NCBI GenBank assembly: GCA_029210175.1
Contig: JARGPL010000032.1
Location: 124,001 to 188,000 of the forward strand
Origin: Minwuia sp.
Lineage (GTDB): Bacteria > Pseudomonadota > Alphaproteobacteria > Minwuiales > Minwuiaceae
Reading direction: 5' to 3'
Length of the DNA stretch: 64,000 nt
This document shows, piece after piece, positions 19,775 to 30,013 of this stretch (the stretch's first letter is position 1; every line of letters begins with the position of its first letter). A program made the position numbers and the translations under genes. Under the pieces are notes generated by a model. That model did not search any database and had not been told where the DNA came from. It was given only the letters and a program-made list of their open reading frames with translations.

Positions 19775-20524
19775 ATGTCGACAGCAAGCTCCAGTTTTGT
19801 ACTCGAAGTGGAACGGCTGACGGTCTCCTTCGATGGTTTCAAGGCCGTGGACAACCTGAGTTTCTACATCGAACCGAACGAATGCCGGGTCATCATCGGT
19901 CCGAACGGTGCCGGAAAGACCACTGTTCTCGACCTGATCTGTGGCCGGACCAAGGCGACATCGGGGTCAGTGACCTTCAAGGGCAGGGAACTCTTGTCCA
20001 TGCGCGAGGACCAGATCGTCCACGCGGGGGTAGGCCGCAAGTTCCAGACGCCTTCGGTCTACGAGGACCTCACGGTCTTCGAGAATCTGGAACTTTCCTA
20101 CCCGAAGGGTCACGGCGTCTTCGGCGCGCTCACGTTCCGCCGCGATCAGGCGGTACGCGACCGGGTGTCAGAGATCGCCGAAACAATCTTCCTGGCCGAT
20201 CAACTTGACGAGAAAGGGGCCTTCCTCAGCCACGGGCAGAAGCAATGGCTGGAGATCGGCATGTTGCTGATCCAGGACCCGGAGCTGCTGATGCTGGATG
20301 AACCGGTGGCGGGCATGTCGGTCGCCGAACGGGAGAAGACCGCTGATCTGCTGAAACGGATCATCGAGGACCGGTCGGTGATCGTGATCGAGCACGACAT
20401 GGGCTTTGTCGAGAACATCGCCAGCCGGGTCACGGTCCTGCACCAGGGAAAGATGCTCTCGGAAGGTTCGATGGAGCGCGTCAAGAACGACCCCAAGGTC
20501 GTTGAAGTCTATCTCGGCCATTGA
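19775..20524 (+). CDS. urtD: Urea/amide ABC transporter ATP-binding protein UrtD
   Basis: 249 residues from ATG 19775, with GAGGA 8 bases upstream; a GTG at 19760 overlapping the urtC stop is the alternative. ATPase motifs are Walker A GPNGAGKTT, a signature written LSHGQKQWLEIGMLL (the H variant of LSGGQ is normal in UrtD), Walker B ELLMLDEPVAGMS and switch His in IEHDM. LivG-type cytoplasmic subunit. A short gap separates it from urtE. Confidence 0.95.
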   Translation: MSTASSSFVLEVERLTVSFDGFKAVDNLSFYIEPNECRVIIGPNGAGKTTVLDLICGRTKATSGSVTFKGRELLSMREDQIVHAGVGRKFQTPSVYEDLTVFENLELSYPKGHGVFGALTFRRDQAVRDRVSEIAETIFLADQLDEKGAFLSHGQKQWLEIGMLLIQDPELLMLDEPVAGMSVAEREKTADLLKRIIEDRSVIVIEHDMGFVENIASRVTVLHQGKMLSEGSMERVKNDPKVVEVYLGH

Positions 20525-20534
20525 GGAAAACGAC

Positions 20535-21224
20535 ATGTTGAATGTTGAAAATCTGCGCGCTTCCTACGGCCAGAGTGAAGTTCTGCACGGCCTCGACCTG
20601 ACCGTTGGCGCTGGCGAGATCGTTGCGATCATGGGCCGCAACGGCATGGGCAAGACCACGTTGATGAAGACGCTGATGGGTATTGTCGCAGCGAAATCCG
20701 GCACGATCCACGTCGACGGCGTGGACATCACCCAACGCAAGTCTTACCGCCGGGTCGCGGCAGGTGTCGGGTATGTGCCGCAGGGCAGGATGATCTTCAG
20801 CGCCATGACCGTGCAGGAGAACGTGGAGACCGGATTGACGTCCACCGGGGCGAAGGTCGTGCCCCCGGACATCTACGAGCTCTTTCCCGTCCTGCAGGAG
20901 ATGAAGGGACGGCGCGGCGGCAACCTGTCAGGCGGACAGCAGCAGCAACTCGCCATCGCGCGCGCCCTCGCCTCCGATCCCAAGGTGCTTCTGCTTGATG
21001 AGCCAACAGAAGGCATCCAGCCCTCCATCATTCAGGAGATGGCCCGTACCCTGAAGCAGATCCGCGATGAAAGGGGGCTGTCGATCATCGTCTCCGAACA
21101 GGTGCTGCGTTTCGCGCTGGATGTCGCCGACCGCGTCATCGTCATCGAAAACGGCCGCTTCGTTCACGACAGCCCGCGCGACGGCGTGGACGCTGATCGC
21201 GTCGCAAGATTTCTCTCGGTTTGA
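20535..21224 (+). CDS. urtE: Urea/amide ABC transporter ATP-binding protein UrtE
   Basis: 229 residues from ATG 20535, with GAGGAAAA 8 bases upstream. LivF-type ATPase: Walker A GRNGMGKTT, signature LSGGQQQQLAIARAL, Walker [15 protein letters not shown]. The segment TEGIQPSIIQ is characteristic of UrtE. The gap to fmdA is 22 bp, so permease and amidase are expressed together. Confidence 0.95.
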   Translation: MLNVENLRASYGQSEVLHGLDLTVGAGEIVAIMGRNGMGKTTLMKTLMGIVAAKSGTIHVDGVDITQRKSYRRVAAGVGYVPQGRMIFSAMTVQENVETGLTSTGAKVVPPDIYELFPVLQEMKGRRGGNLSGGQQQQLAIARALASDPKVLLLDEPTEGIQPSIIQEMARTLKQIRDERGLSIIVSEQVLRFALDVADRVIVIENGRFVHDSPRDGVDADRVARFLSV

Positions 21225-21246
21225 TCCAACAAGGAAGGAAATAGAG

Positions 21247-22476
21247 ATGACAGACACTCTGATCTCGGTGGATTTGTCGCAAAGCCCGACGACGAACGAG
21301 AACATTCACAATCGCTGGCATCCCGACATCCCGATCGCAGCCTGGGTCGATCCAGGTGACGAGTTCAAGATTGAGACCTATGACTGGACCGGTGGCCAGA
21401 TTTCGAACAATGACGACGCGTCGGATGTGCGCGACGTCGAGCTGGAGCAGGTGCATTACCTGTCCGGGCCGATCGGCGTGAAGGGGGCGGAACCGGGCGA
21501 CCTGCTGGTCGTCGAGATTCTGGATATTGGTGCCAAGGAAGAGAGCCAGTGGGGTTTCAATGGCTTCTTCTCGAAGCAGAATGGCGGCGGATTCCTGACC
21601 GACCACTTTCCCCAGGCGCAGAAATCGATATGGGACTTCAAGGGAATGTTCACCGAATCCCGCCATGTGCCTGGCGTGCGATATGCGGGCCTGATCCATC
21701 CGGGGCTGATTGGCTGTCTGCCTGACCGGAAGATGCTCGACATGTGGAACAGCCGGGAAAAGGCGCTGGTCGATACCGATCCGCACCGGGTGCCCGAACT
21801 CGCCACCCTGCCAAATACCCAGGCCGCACATATGGGCCGGATGACCGGTGAGGCGCGGAACCGGGCGGCCGCCGAGGCCGCGCGGACCGTGCCACCACGG
21901 GAGCATGGCGGCAACTGCGATATCAAGGACCTGTCGCGTGGCTCCAAGGTCTATTTCCCCGTCTATGTGGATGGGGCGGGGCTTTCGATGGGCGATCTGC
22001 ATTTTAGCCAGGGCGACGGTGAAATCACGTTCTGTGGCGCCATCGAAATGGCTGGCTGGCTGAAGCTCAAGGTCGAGCTGATCAAGGGCGGTGTCGAGAA
22101 GTACGGCATCCGCAATCCGGTCTTCCGTCCCTCGCCAATGGCACCGAAATATGACGACTATCTGATCTTCGAGGGGATCTCGGTCGATGAGGAGGGGACG
22201 CAGCATTATCTGGACGTTCACATCGCCTATCGTCAGGCCTGCCTGAATGCGATCGAGTACCTGAAGAAGTTCGGATATTCGGGTGCCCAGGCCTACGCAA
22301 TCCTGGGGACAGCGCCGGTCCAGGGGCATATCTCCGGCGTCGTCGACATACCGAATGCCTGCGCAACGCTCTGGTTGCCCAACGATATCTTTGCATTCGA
22401 CATGATGCCGAATGCGGATGGTCCGACCAAATTCATCGACGGTTCTGTTGACGTGCCACTCGCGCCCGATCTCTAG
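21247..22476 (+). CDS. fmdA: Formamidase
   Basis: 409 residues from ATG 21247, with AAGGAAGGAAATAGAG upstream. FmdA/AmdA acetamidase-formamidase family: NRWHPDIPI, VHYLSGPIGVKGAEPGDLLVVEILDIG, FPGIIHPGLIGC-like region (AGLIHPGLIGCLP) and GGNCDIKDLSRGSKVYFPVYVDGAGLSMGDLHFSQGDGE (GGNCDIKD and GDLHFSQGDGE cores) with conserved acidic and His residues. It hydrolyses formamide to formate and ammonia in the cytoplasm. Following the urt transporter directly, it explains what the imported amide is used for, namely a nitrogen source. Confidence 0.96.
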   Translation: MTDTLISVDLSQSPTTNENIHNRWHPDIPIAAWVDPGDEFKIETYDWTGGQISNNDDASDVRDVELEQVHYLSGPIGVKGAEPGDLLVVEILDIGAKEESQWGFNGFFSKQNGGGFLTDHFPQAQKSIWDFKGMFTESRHVPGVRYAGLIHPGLIGCLPDRKMLDMWNSREKALVDTDPHRVPELATLPNTQAAHMGRMTGEARNRAAAEAARTVPPREHGGNCDIKDLSRGSKVYFPVYVDGAGLSMGDLHFSQGDGEITFCGAIEMAGWLKLKVELIKGGVEKYGIRNPVFRPSPMAPKYDDYLIFEGISVDEEGTQHYLDVHIAYRQACLNAIEYLKKFGYSGAQAYAILGTAPVQGHISGVVDIPNACATLWLPNDIFAFDMMPNADGPTKFIDGSVDVPLAPDL

Positions 22477-22553
22477 GGCGCAGGTGGCTCGTGGCGCACC
22501 AGCTCTGACACCTCCGGGCTGGTGCGCCTGTGTCCACGATACGGAGTCTGAAA

Positions 22554-22883
22554 ATGCCCCTTTACGACTATAACTGCGCCGATTGTGGTCCGTTTGAAGC
22601 CATGACCCCCATGGCAGAACGTTCCGCCCCTTGTGCCTGTCCTGACTGTACCCGGGATGCCCCCCGCGCCATCCTCAACGCACCACGGATATCCGCAGTT
22701 TCAGGTGAGACGCGGCGTGCCCATGCAGTCAACGAGCGCAGCGCGGACAACCCTAAACGATCGTCACATGGCCCAGGATGCGGCTGTTGCGGTGGTGGAG
22801 CAAAGAAGAAAAGCTCGACGCTCTATCGCGCTGATGGATCGAAGAGCTTCCCCAGCAAGCGACCGTGGATGATTTCTCACTAA
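22554..22883 (+). CDS. fmdB: FmdB-family zinc-ribbon protein
   Basis: 109 residues from ATG 22554, with ACGGAG at 22541-22546. N-terminal zinc ribbon MPLYDYNCADCGPFE...PCACPDCTRDAPR with two Cys pairs (CxxC and CACPDC), then a Ser/Lys-rich tail with CGCCGGG. The family is named after the putative regulator of the Methylophilus formamidase genes; a direct regulatory role has not been generally proven. The tail has a second small Cys cluster (GCGCCGGG). Confidence 0.85.
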   Translation: MPLYDYNCADCGPFEAMTPMAERSAPCACPDCTRDAPRAILNAPRISAVSGETRRAHAVNERSADNPKRSSHGPGCGCCGGGAKKKSSTLYRADGSKSFPSKRPWMISH

Positions 22884-23408
22884 TTGAAGTGGCTACTCGA
22901 CCGGATGGCCCGTAGTTTTGGGCGAAGCATCGCCCGTTTCCATTGGCAGGTCCACCACCTGACGACGATCCGCAGAATCAAGGCTTCTAGGCATCGCTCA
23001 GGTTCTGCTCTGCTCCTGCTCTGATTCCCCAGAACGGGATCGTTTGAAATCGGAGTTTTCCGCCAAGTATTCCCTGACTTCGGGGCAGGGACGCTGGTCA
23101 AGACGTTGGTCGTAGATTTCGCATTGTTCGGTAACGTTGGCTTCGTGCCCCCGCAACCAGCAAGACCCTACCGCCGTCTCCCTTGGAGGCGGCGGTTTTG
23201 GTCTGGGCACATGCATATGCAAGAATTTTCGCAAGGATGCAGACAGGGATGACCCTGGGCTTGCCTTGCCTCGCCTCTCACCCGTGTGAATTTCAATGCG
23301 ATCAATACCGCGGTGCACCTTGGTGAGTTCCTTGCGCAGGCATGAGCCTTCGCTTGTCTGCGACCTCTGAAGCCGTTCGATTTCTGCCCGAGAAGGCTCG
23401 ACGCACCC
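22884..23408. other. Non-coding gap after fmdB
   Basis: 525 bp. I find no convincing gene. A minus-strand frame at ~23000-23150 reads CEIYDQRLDQRPCPEVREYLAEN and might be a fossil of a small protein, but no start or family could be recognised. The gap contains the tRNA-like 14-mer and hairpin listed separately. Confidence 0.4.
23146..23199 (+). repeat. Copy of the tRNA-fMet 3' end followed by a terminator-like hairpin
   Basis: TGCCCCCGCAACCA at 23146-23159 is identical to bases 7315-7328, the last 14 bases of the initiator tRNA including CCA. Ten bases later ACCGCCGTCTCC / GGAGGCGGCGGT (23170-23181 with 23185-23196, one G:T pair) forms a 12-bp stem with a CTT loop and four T, as expected for the terminator that originally followed a tRNA. 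No full cloverleaf precedes the 14-mer. The sequence fits an attachment-site remnant (attR) or a decayed second tRNA-fMet. Confidence 0.55.
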
Positions 23409-24521
23409 TCAGTTCCAGGGCGTGACGAGATACTTCTCGCCGGTCTTCATCGCGCGATAGTCGGTCACCGCTTCCTGCGTCAGCATTTCCTCGAGATTGA
23501 CCTTCCTCTTGTAGCTGCTGGCAAAAGTGGTTGTCAGGGTATCGAGCACGCGCTGCCTCATCCGGCCCATGGTTTCCATCCCGGCCATTTGCAGGAAGGG
23601 GAAGAGCAGCCAGCCGGACAGCGTCCAGCCAAAGCCGTAGCTCGGCGACAGGGTTGTCTGACCAACGTTCAACCGCCCATAGATGAACATGCGCTTCTGC
23701 TGATTGGAGCCATAGCGCGAATATTCGCTCATCTTGCCCACGGCAACCTGTTCCATGGCCTTGAAGACACTGTCGACCATCTTCCCGCCGCCGATCGGAT
23801 CGAAGCCGTAGAAGGCGTCTGTTTCGTCGATCGCGGAACGCAGCTGCTGCATGAACTCATCATCCGATGAATTGACGACATGCGTCGAACCAATCTGCTT
23901 GAGCATTTCGACCTGGTCGTCCTTGCGCACGATATTGACCAGCCCGAGGCCGTCTTCCTGGCAGATGCGGGTCAGCATCAGGCCCAGGTTGGAGGCCCCG
24001 ACCGTGTGCAGGATCGCATTCCGCTTGTCCATCTTCGCATTCTCGACGAACCCCAGCGCGGTCATGGGATTGACGAAGGCGCTGGCCCCGTCCTCGGCTG
24101 TATGGTCACCCAGCGGCAGGCACATGGCGGCATCGGCGATGCAATACTGGCTGTAGGCATTGCCCGGCACACAGGCGACGCGCTGTCCCATCAGCGCCCT
24201 GGCCATGTCACTGTCGCCCACGGCGACAACCGTACCCGCACCTTCGTTGCCGGCGGGAAGCTTCAGCCCGTGACGGGCCTTCGATCCGGTGTTGAACGGC
24301 TCGGGCATGGTGGCGACGTACTTGCCGGACGAATATTCGGCGTTATCGAGATCGGCCGCGCCGGTCAGGATGGCCAGGTCCGACGGATTGATCGGCGCCG
24401 CCTCCATCTTCACCAGCACCTTGTTCCCGGTGGGATCGGGAAAGCTCACGTTCTCGATTGCCACGGTGAGCGTGCCATTGCTCTCCAGCGTGGTGAAAAG
24501 CTGCTTGCCGGTGGTGCTCAT
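23409..24521 (-). CDS. Zinc-independent MDR-type alcohol dehydrogenase / quinone oxidoreductase-like protein
   Basis: 370 residues of the medium-chain dehydrogenase/reductase superfamily: a GroES-like N-terminal domain (VLVKMEAAPINPSDLAIL, GNEGAGTVVAVG) and a Rossmann domain (HTVGASNLGLMLTRICQEDGLGLVNIVRKDDQ). The APINPSD motif and lack of the structural-zinc cysteines place it with the quinone-oxidoreductase/enoyl-reductase side. The cofactor loop GASNLG is unusual compared with GxGxxG/AxxGxxG. It stands alone between two large gaps that both contain tRNA-3'-like sequences. Substrate unknown. Confidence 0.85.
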   Translation of the reverse strand: MSTTGKQLFTTLESNGTLTVAIENVSFPDPTGNKVLVKMEAAPINPSDLAILTGAADLDNAEYSSGKYVATMPEPFNTGSKARHGLKLPAGNEGAGTVVAVGDSDMARALMGQRVACVPGNAYSQYCIADAAMCLPLGDHTAEDGASAFVNPMTALGFVENAKMDKRNAILHTVGASNLGLMLTRICQEDGLGLVNIVRKDDQVEMLKQIGSTHVVNSSDDEFMQQLRSAIDETDAFYGFDPIGGGKMVDSVFKAMEQVAVGKMSEYSRYGSNQQKRMFIYGRLNVGQTTLSPSYGFGWTLSGWLLFPFLQMAGMETMGRMRQRVLDTLTTTFASSYKRKVNLEEMLTQEAVTDYRAMKTGEKYLVTPWN

Positions 24522-25120
24522 GTCGGTGTCTCCATGTCAGGGATTCGGAATGGGGTGTTCAGTCAGGGTCTGGACCTTGGCACGGAAAGCTTGAATGGGC
24601 ATTGTCAGACCAAATTCCGAGGTCGCTTTGAACAGCCTTCCGTAGGTTAATTTCATGCGCAACCCATTCCGGTGTTTCAGCCGGACCTTTCCGGAATAGT
24701 GCGCTCCGGATACCCTGCTTCCCGAGCTGTTTCCCACCTGCTGGACAGAATTGACCATACGTTCAGCACTCGGCAGCGTCATCGCCGCGGTGGATGCGGG
24801 CTACCGGACCGTGACGGACAGCCGGCGAAGGTCTCGGAAACGCGAGAATGGCCCGGAAACCCATCTTGGGCTCTGAACCTCAGATCGCGATCGCAAGCGT
24901 TGGTCCCCGGGCTCACCCTGCCTCCGCAACCAAAACCACGTGCAGGAGGTCTTGTTCCGCAGGGATGGAAGCCCTTTTGCGTTTTCGGGCATGGCCTGTT
25001 GTCCGTGCCAACCTGACATCGCGCGCGTGAAGCTGCTGCTTGTGTTCCCTATGGTGTCTGTCTAACCAGCCAGATGCCGGGCGCGACGCAGCACCGGTTC
25101 ATGCGAAGAGGATCTGCAGT
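24522..25120. other. Non-coding gap with a second tRNA-fMet-3'-like sequence
   Basis: 599 bp without a gene I can support; short frames on both strands have no family features. TGCCTCCGCAACCA at 24919-24932 matches 13 of 14 bases of the initiator tRNA 3' end. No cloverleaf precedes it. I see no clear terminator after it, unlike at 23170. Confidence 0.35.
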
Positions 25121-25783
25121 TTGGAATTCGCCGGAAAATTTCCGCTCCTGTTCGGTGCCGACATGCTGGCCGCCGTTGCCTTCGCGGTCACAGGTGCGCT
25201 GGTCGCCTCTCGCAAGGGTCTGGATATCCTGGGTTTCATGTGGCTGGCCATCCTGACCGGGGTGGGCGGCGGCACGTTGCGGGATCTCGTGCTCGACGTC
25301 CCGGTCTTCTGGGTTGTCGAACCGGCACACGTCGTGGCCTGCCTGCTGACAGCCGTTGTCATGTTCTATGTCGCCCCGAAGGTCGAGTCGCGTTATCGGC
25401 TCGTGTTGTGGTTTGACGCCCTGGGGCTGGCGTTCGTGACCGTTGCCGGAACGGTCAAGGGGCTCGACCATGGGGCCGGGCCGCTGATCGCGGTCGTCAT
25501 GGGGGTTGTCACGGCCTCTTTCGGCGGGATCGTGCGCGATGTTGTCGGCAACGAGCAGTCCGTGATCCTGCGCCGCGAGATCTACGTGTTGGCCGCGCTG
25601 TTGGGCGGGTCGACCTATGTCATCCTGTCGACGCTGGTTCTGGATCGGATAGAAGCGGCGGTTTGCGCCTTTGTGGTCACCTTCGTCGTACGCGGTCTGG
25701 CGATCGTGTTCGGTTGGTCGATGCCGAGCTATTACCGCGAACCGCGCCCGATCGACGATCCGACGCGCCGGGACAGGAAATGA
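25121..25783 (+). CDS. TRIC-type (UPF0126) membrane protein
   Basis: 220 residues from TTG 25121, which has GAAGAGGA 8 bases upstream; ATG 25162 is possible but would remove part of the first helix. Seven hydrophobic segments form two repeats of three plus one. Each repeat carries the Gly-rich signature: GVGGGTLRDLVLD in the first and SFGGIVRDVVGNE in the second. This is the prokaryotic trimeric intracellular cation channel family, inner membrane, with homotrimeric cation-selective pores. Physiological role in bacteria is uncertain. Genes on either side are unrelated. Confidence 0.88.
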   Translation: MEFAGKFPLLFGADMLAAVAFAVTGALVASRKGLDILGFMWLAILTGVGGGTLRDLVLDVPVFWVVEPAHVVACLLTAVVMFYVAPKVESRYRLVLWFDALGLAFVTVAGTVKGLDHGAGPLIAVVMGVVTASFGGIVRDVVGNEQSVILRREIYVLAALLGGSTYVILSTLVLDRIEAAVCAFVVTFVVRGLAIVFGWSMPSYYREPRPIDDPTRRDRK

Positions 25784-25904
25784 AGCTTCCGGATCGGGTG
25801 TCACATTCCCGGACATCGCGGGGGCAGGGTGAGTCCAGGTTCAAGGGGCCGCGCACACATCCGATCAGACAGTCGTCGCGGCAGTTGAGTCCAGAGATAT
25901 ATGA

Positions 25905-28156
<2,252 letters not shown>

Positions 28157-28194
28157 TCGAACCTGCCGATCTGCCTGGCAATGGCACGACAGGA

Positions 28195-28226
28195 AAAGCC
28201 GTCAACTCGGATGAGTTGACGGCTTT
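28195..28226. terminator. Bidirectional terminator between katG and ompW
   Basis: Perfect 14-bp stem AAAGCCGTCAACTC / GAGTTGACGGCTTT (28195-28208 with 28213-28226) and GGAT loop. A-run on one side and T-run on the other serve the two convergent genes. Confidence 0.88.
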
Positions 28227-28261
28227 CTTGTTCCGGTCCGCATGCACGGCATCGTCGCCGA

Positions 28262-28942
28262 TCAGAACAGGCTGAACCGATAGCCGATGCCGACACCGAC
28301 GATCACGGGATTGATGTCGAGTGTGGTCCGTTGCACGCCGATGTTGGCGGTACGCAGGGTGACGTCGGTGCTGATGCGGACGTATTTCACATCCACATTG
28401 AAGAAAAGGTTCTCCGAGATCCGATAGTCGAGGCCCGCCTGCACGGCCAGTCCGATGGAGTCATCCGCTTCCACCTTGGTCGCGCCGACAGCGTTGATCA
28501 GAGACCCGTCCGCGTCCTCACCATAGAACATGGTGTAGTTCAGGCCCGCGCCGACGTAGGGCTGAAAGTTGCCCCCCGGATTGAAGTGGTACTGCAGCGT
28601 CAAGGTCGGCGGCAGCAACCACGCACTCGCCGCATTGCCCAGGTTGGCGATGCCGCCCTGACCCTTGATCTGATGGCGTGATGTGGCAAGGATCAGTTCC
28701 GCCGCAATGCTGTCGGAGAAGAAATAGGTGAAATCGAGTTCCGGTACGACGGCATTTCCTGCGCGCAGGCTCGATGTGCCGAGCGTTGGCTGAATTCCGT
28801 TGGAATCAGCCGTGGGCAGGACCGCAATGCCCCTGACACGAACGCCCAGATCACCCGCTTCCGCATGCACGCTTTTCGCAAGCAAAGAGACGCCGGCAGC
28901 CAACGCTGTAACCAGCAAGAAAACAGCAAGAACTTGTCTCAT
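28262..28942 (-). CDS. ompW: OmpW family outer-membrane protein
   Basis: 226 residues from ATG 28942, with GAAGG 7 bases upstream; a longer in-frame start at 28984 lacks a ribosome site and spoils the signal peptide. Signal peptide MRQVLAVFLLVTALAAGVSLLAKSVHA, then an eight-stranded barrel: DLGVRVRGIAVLPTADSNG, TLTLQYHFNPGGNFQPYVGAGLNYTMFY, a penultimate strand and GVGIGYRFSLF ending in Phe as outer-membrane proteins do. It forms a small hydrophobic channel in the outer membrane. An FNR-type site lies upstream, consistent with the oxygen-dependent control known for ompW in enterobacteria. Confidence 0.92.
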   Translation of the reverse strand: MRQVLAVFLLVTALAAGVSLLAKSVHAEAGDLGVRVRGIAVLPTADSNGIQPTLGTSSLRAGNAVVPELDFTYFFSDSIAAELILATSRHQIKGQGGIANLGNAASAWLLPPTLTLQYHFNPGGNFQPYVGAGLNYTMFYGEDADGSLINAVGATKVEADDSIGLAVQAGLDYRISENLFFNVDVKYVRISTDVTLRTANIGVQRTTLDINPVIVGVGIGYRFSLF

Positions 28943-29017
28943 GACACCTTCACCCCACCCCATATCCAGGTTGCGTAATCCCAAGTGTCACTTTTCCGGA
29001 TAGATAGATAAAAGTAA

Positions 29018-29031
29018 TTGATGTGGATCAA
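29018..29031 (-). promoter_or_regulatory. FNR/Crp-family binding site upstream of ompW
   Basis: TTGATGTGGATCAA is a perfect match to the FNR consensus TTGAT-N4-ATCAA, 76-89 bp before the ompW start codon. TATCTA-like sequence lies between site and gene and could be the -10. FnrL or a related regulator is inferred as the binder. Confidence 0.7.
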
Positions 29032-29149
29032 AATTCCGAAACATCTTAACGAAATGCTCCTTTCACGCTTCGGTCGGCGCTGGTGTGAAGGGGCCGTCAG
29101 TGCCTGAATGCGATGATCAGGCGTTCAGCGTTGTCGTCACGGTACGGCT

Positions 29150-30013
29150 GTGTCATGCCTCGGCGACGGACGGATCGATCAGACGACAACGGTGATCGAG
29201 GCATCTTCGGGCAGCACGGCGGTGTCGGAGGCCTATTTCGCGCAGATGCTCGGGCTGCCGTTTGTCGCGGTCATGCCGCGCAGCACGGCACAGAGCAAGA
29301 TCGACATGATCGAACTCTACAGGGGACAGACCCACTTCGTGGACAGTGCGCCGGAGATGCATGATGCGGCAGTGAAACTGTCAGCCGACACCGGCGGCTA
29401 CTTCATGGACCAGTTCACCTATGCCGAGCGGGCGACGGACTGGCGCGGCAACAACAATATTGCCGAAAGCATCTTTTCCCAGATGGCGCAGGAACCGTTC
29501 CCGGTGCCCCACACACTGGTCATGAGCGCAGGCACGGGCGGCACCTCGGCGACCCTGGGTCGCTATATCCGCTACAAGGGCCATGACACCCGGCTGATGG
29601 TGGTCGATCCGGAAAATTCGGTGTTCTACGACAGTTACATGACCCGTGACCCGCACCTGACCGGCACGCATTCCAACCGGATCGAGGGGATTGGCCGCCC
29701 CAGGGTGGAGAAATCGTTCCAGCCCGGTGTCATCGACCGGATGATGCAGGTGCCGGACGGTGCCAGCGTTGCGACCATCCTGTGGCTCGAGAAGCTGATC
29801 GGGCGAAAGGCTGGTGGCTCGACCGGGACCAATCTCTGGGGAGCCTTGCAAGTGGCCGGGGAAATGGTGCGGGATGGCCAGCAGGGCTCCATCGTGACGC
29901 TGATGTGCGACAGCGGAGAGCGCTACCTGCACACCTATTATGATCCCGCCTGGGTCAGCCGTGTACTGGGGGACATATCCCCCTGGTCGGAGCGGCTGGA
30001 AAGCTGGCTCTGA
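29150..30013 (+). pseudogene. PLP-dependent cysteine synthase-like enzyme, 5'-truncated
   Basis: About 280 codons align with the C-terminal three quarters of the cysteine synthase / L-cysteine desulfhydrase-like fold-type II family: TTTVIEASSGSTAVSEAYFAQMLGLPFVAVMPRSTAQ, ERATDWRGNNNIAESIF, MSAGTGGTSATLGRYIRY, IEGIGRPRVEKSF and GGSTGTNLWGAL. The first ~80 residues, including the PLP-binding Lys that should lie about 25 residues before EASSGS, are absent. Upstream codons in this frame run into a TGA at about 29117. A neighbouring frame (RRSALSSRYGC) may be a short shifted piece of the missing part. Without the Lys it cannot work as a PLP enzyme. Confidence 0.75.

Noticed and set aside
22998-23318. 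Minus-strand frame of 106 codons in the gap after fmdB
   Set aside because: It runs through the tRNA-like repeat and terminator hairpin, has no ribosome site and mixed codon usage; only a short inner segment looks protein-like.
24537-24782. Minus-strand frame of 81 codons upstream of the MDR gene
   Set aside because: No recognised family, no clear ribosome site, and atypical codon use; not enough support for a gene.
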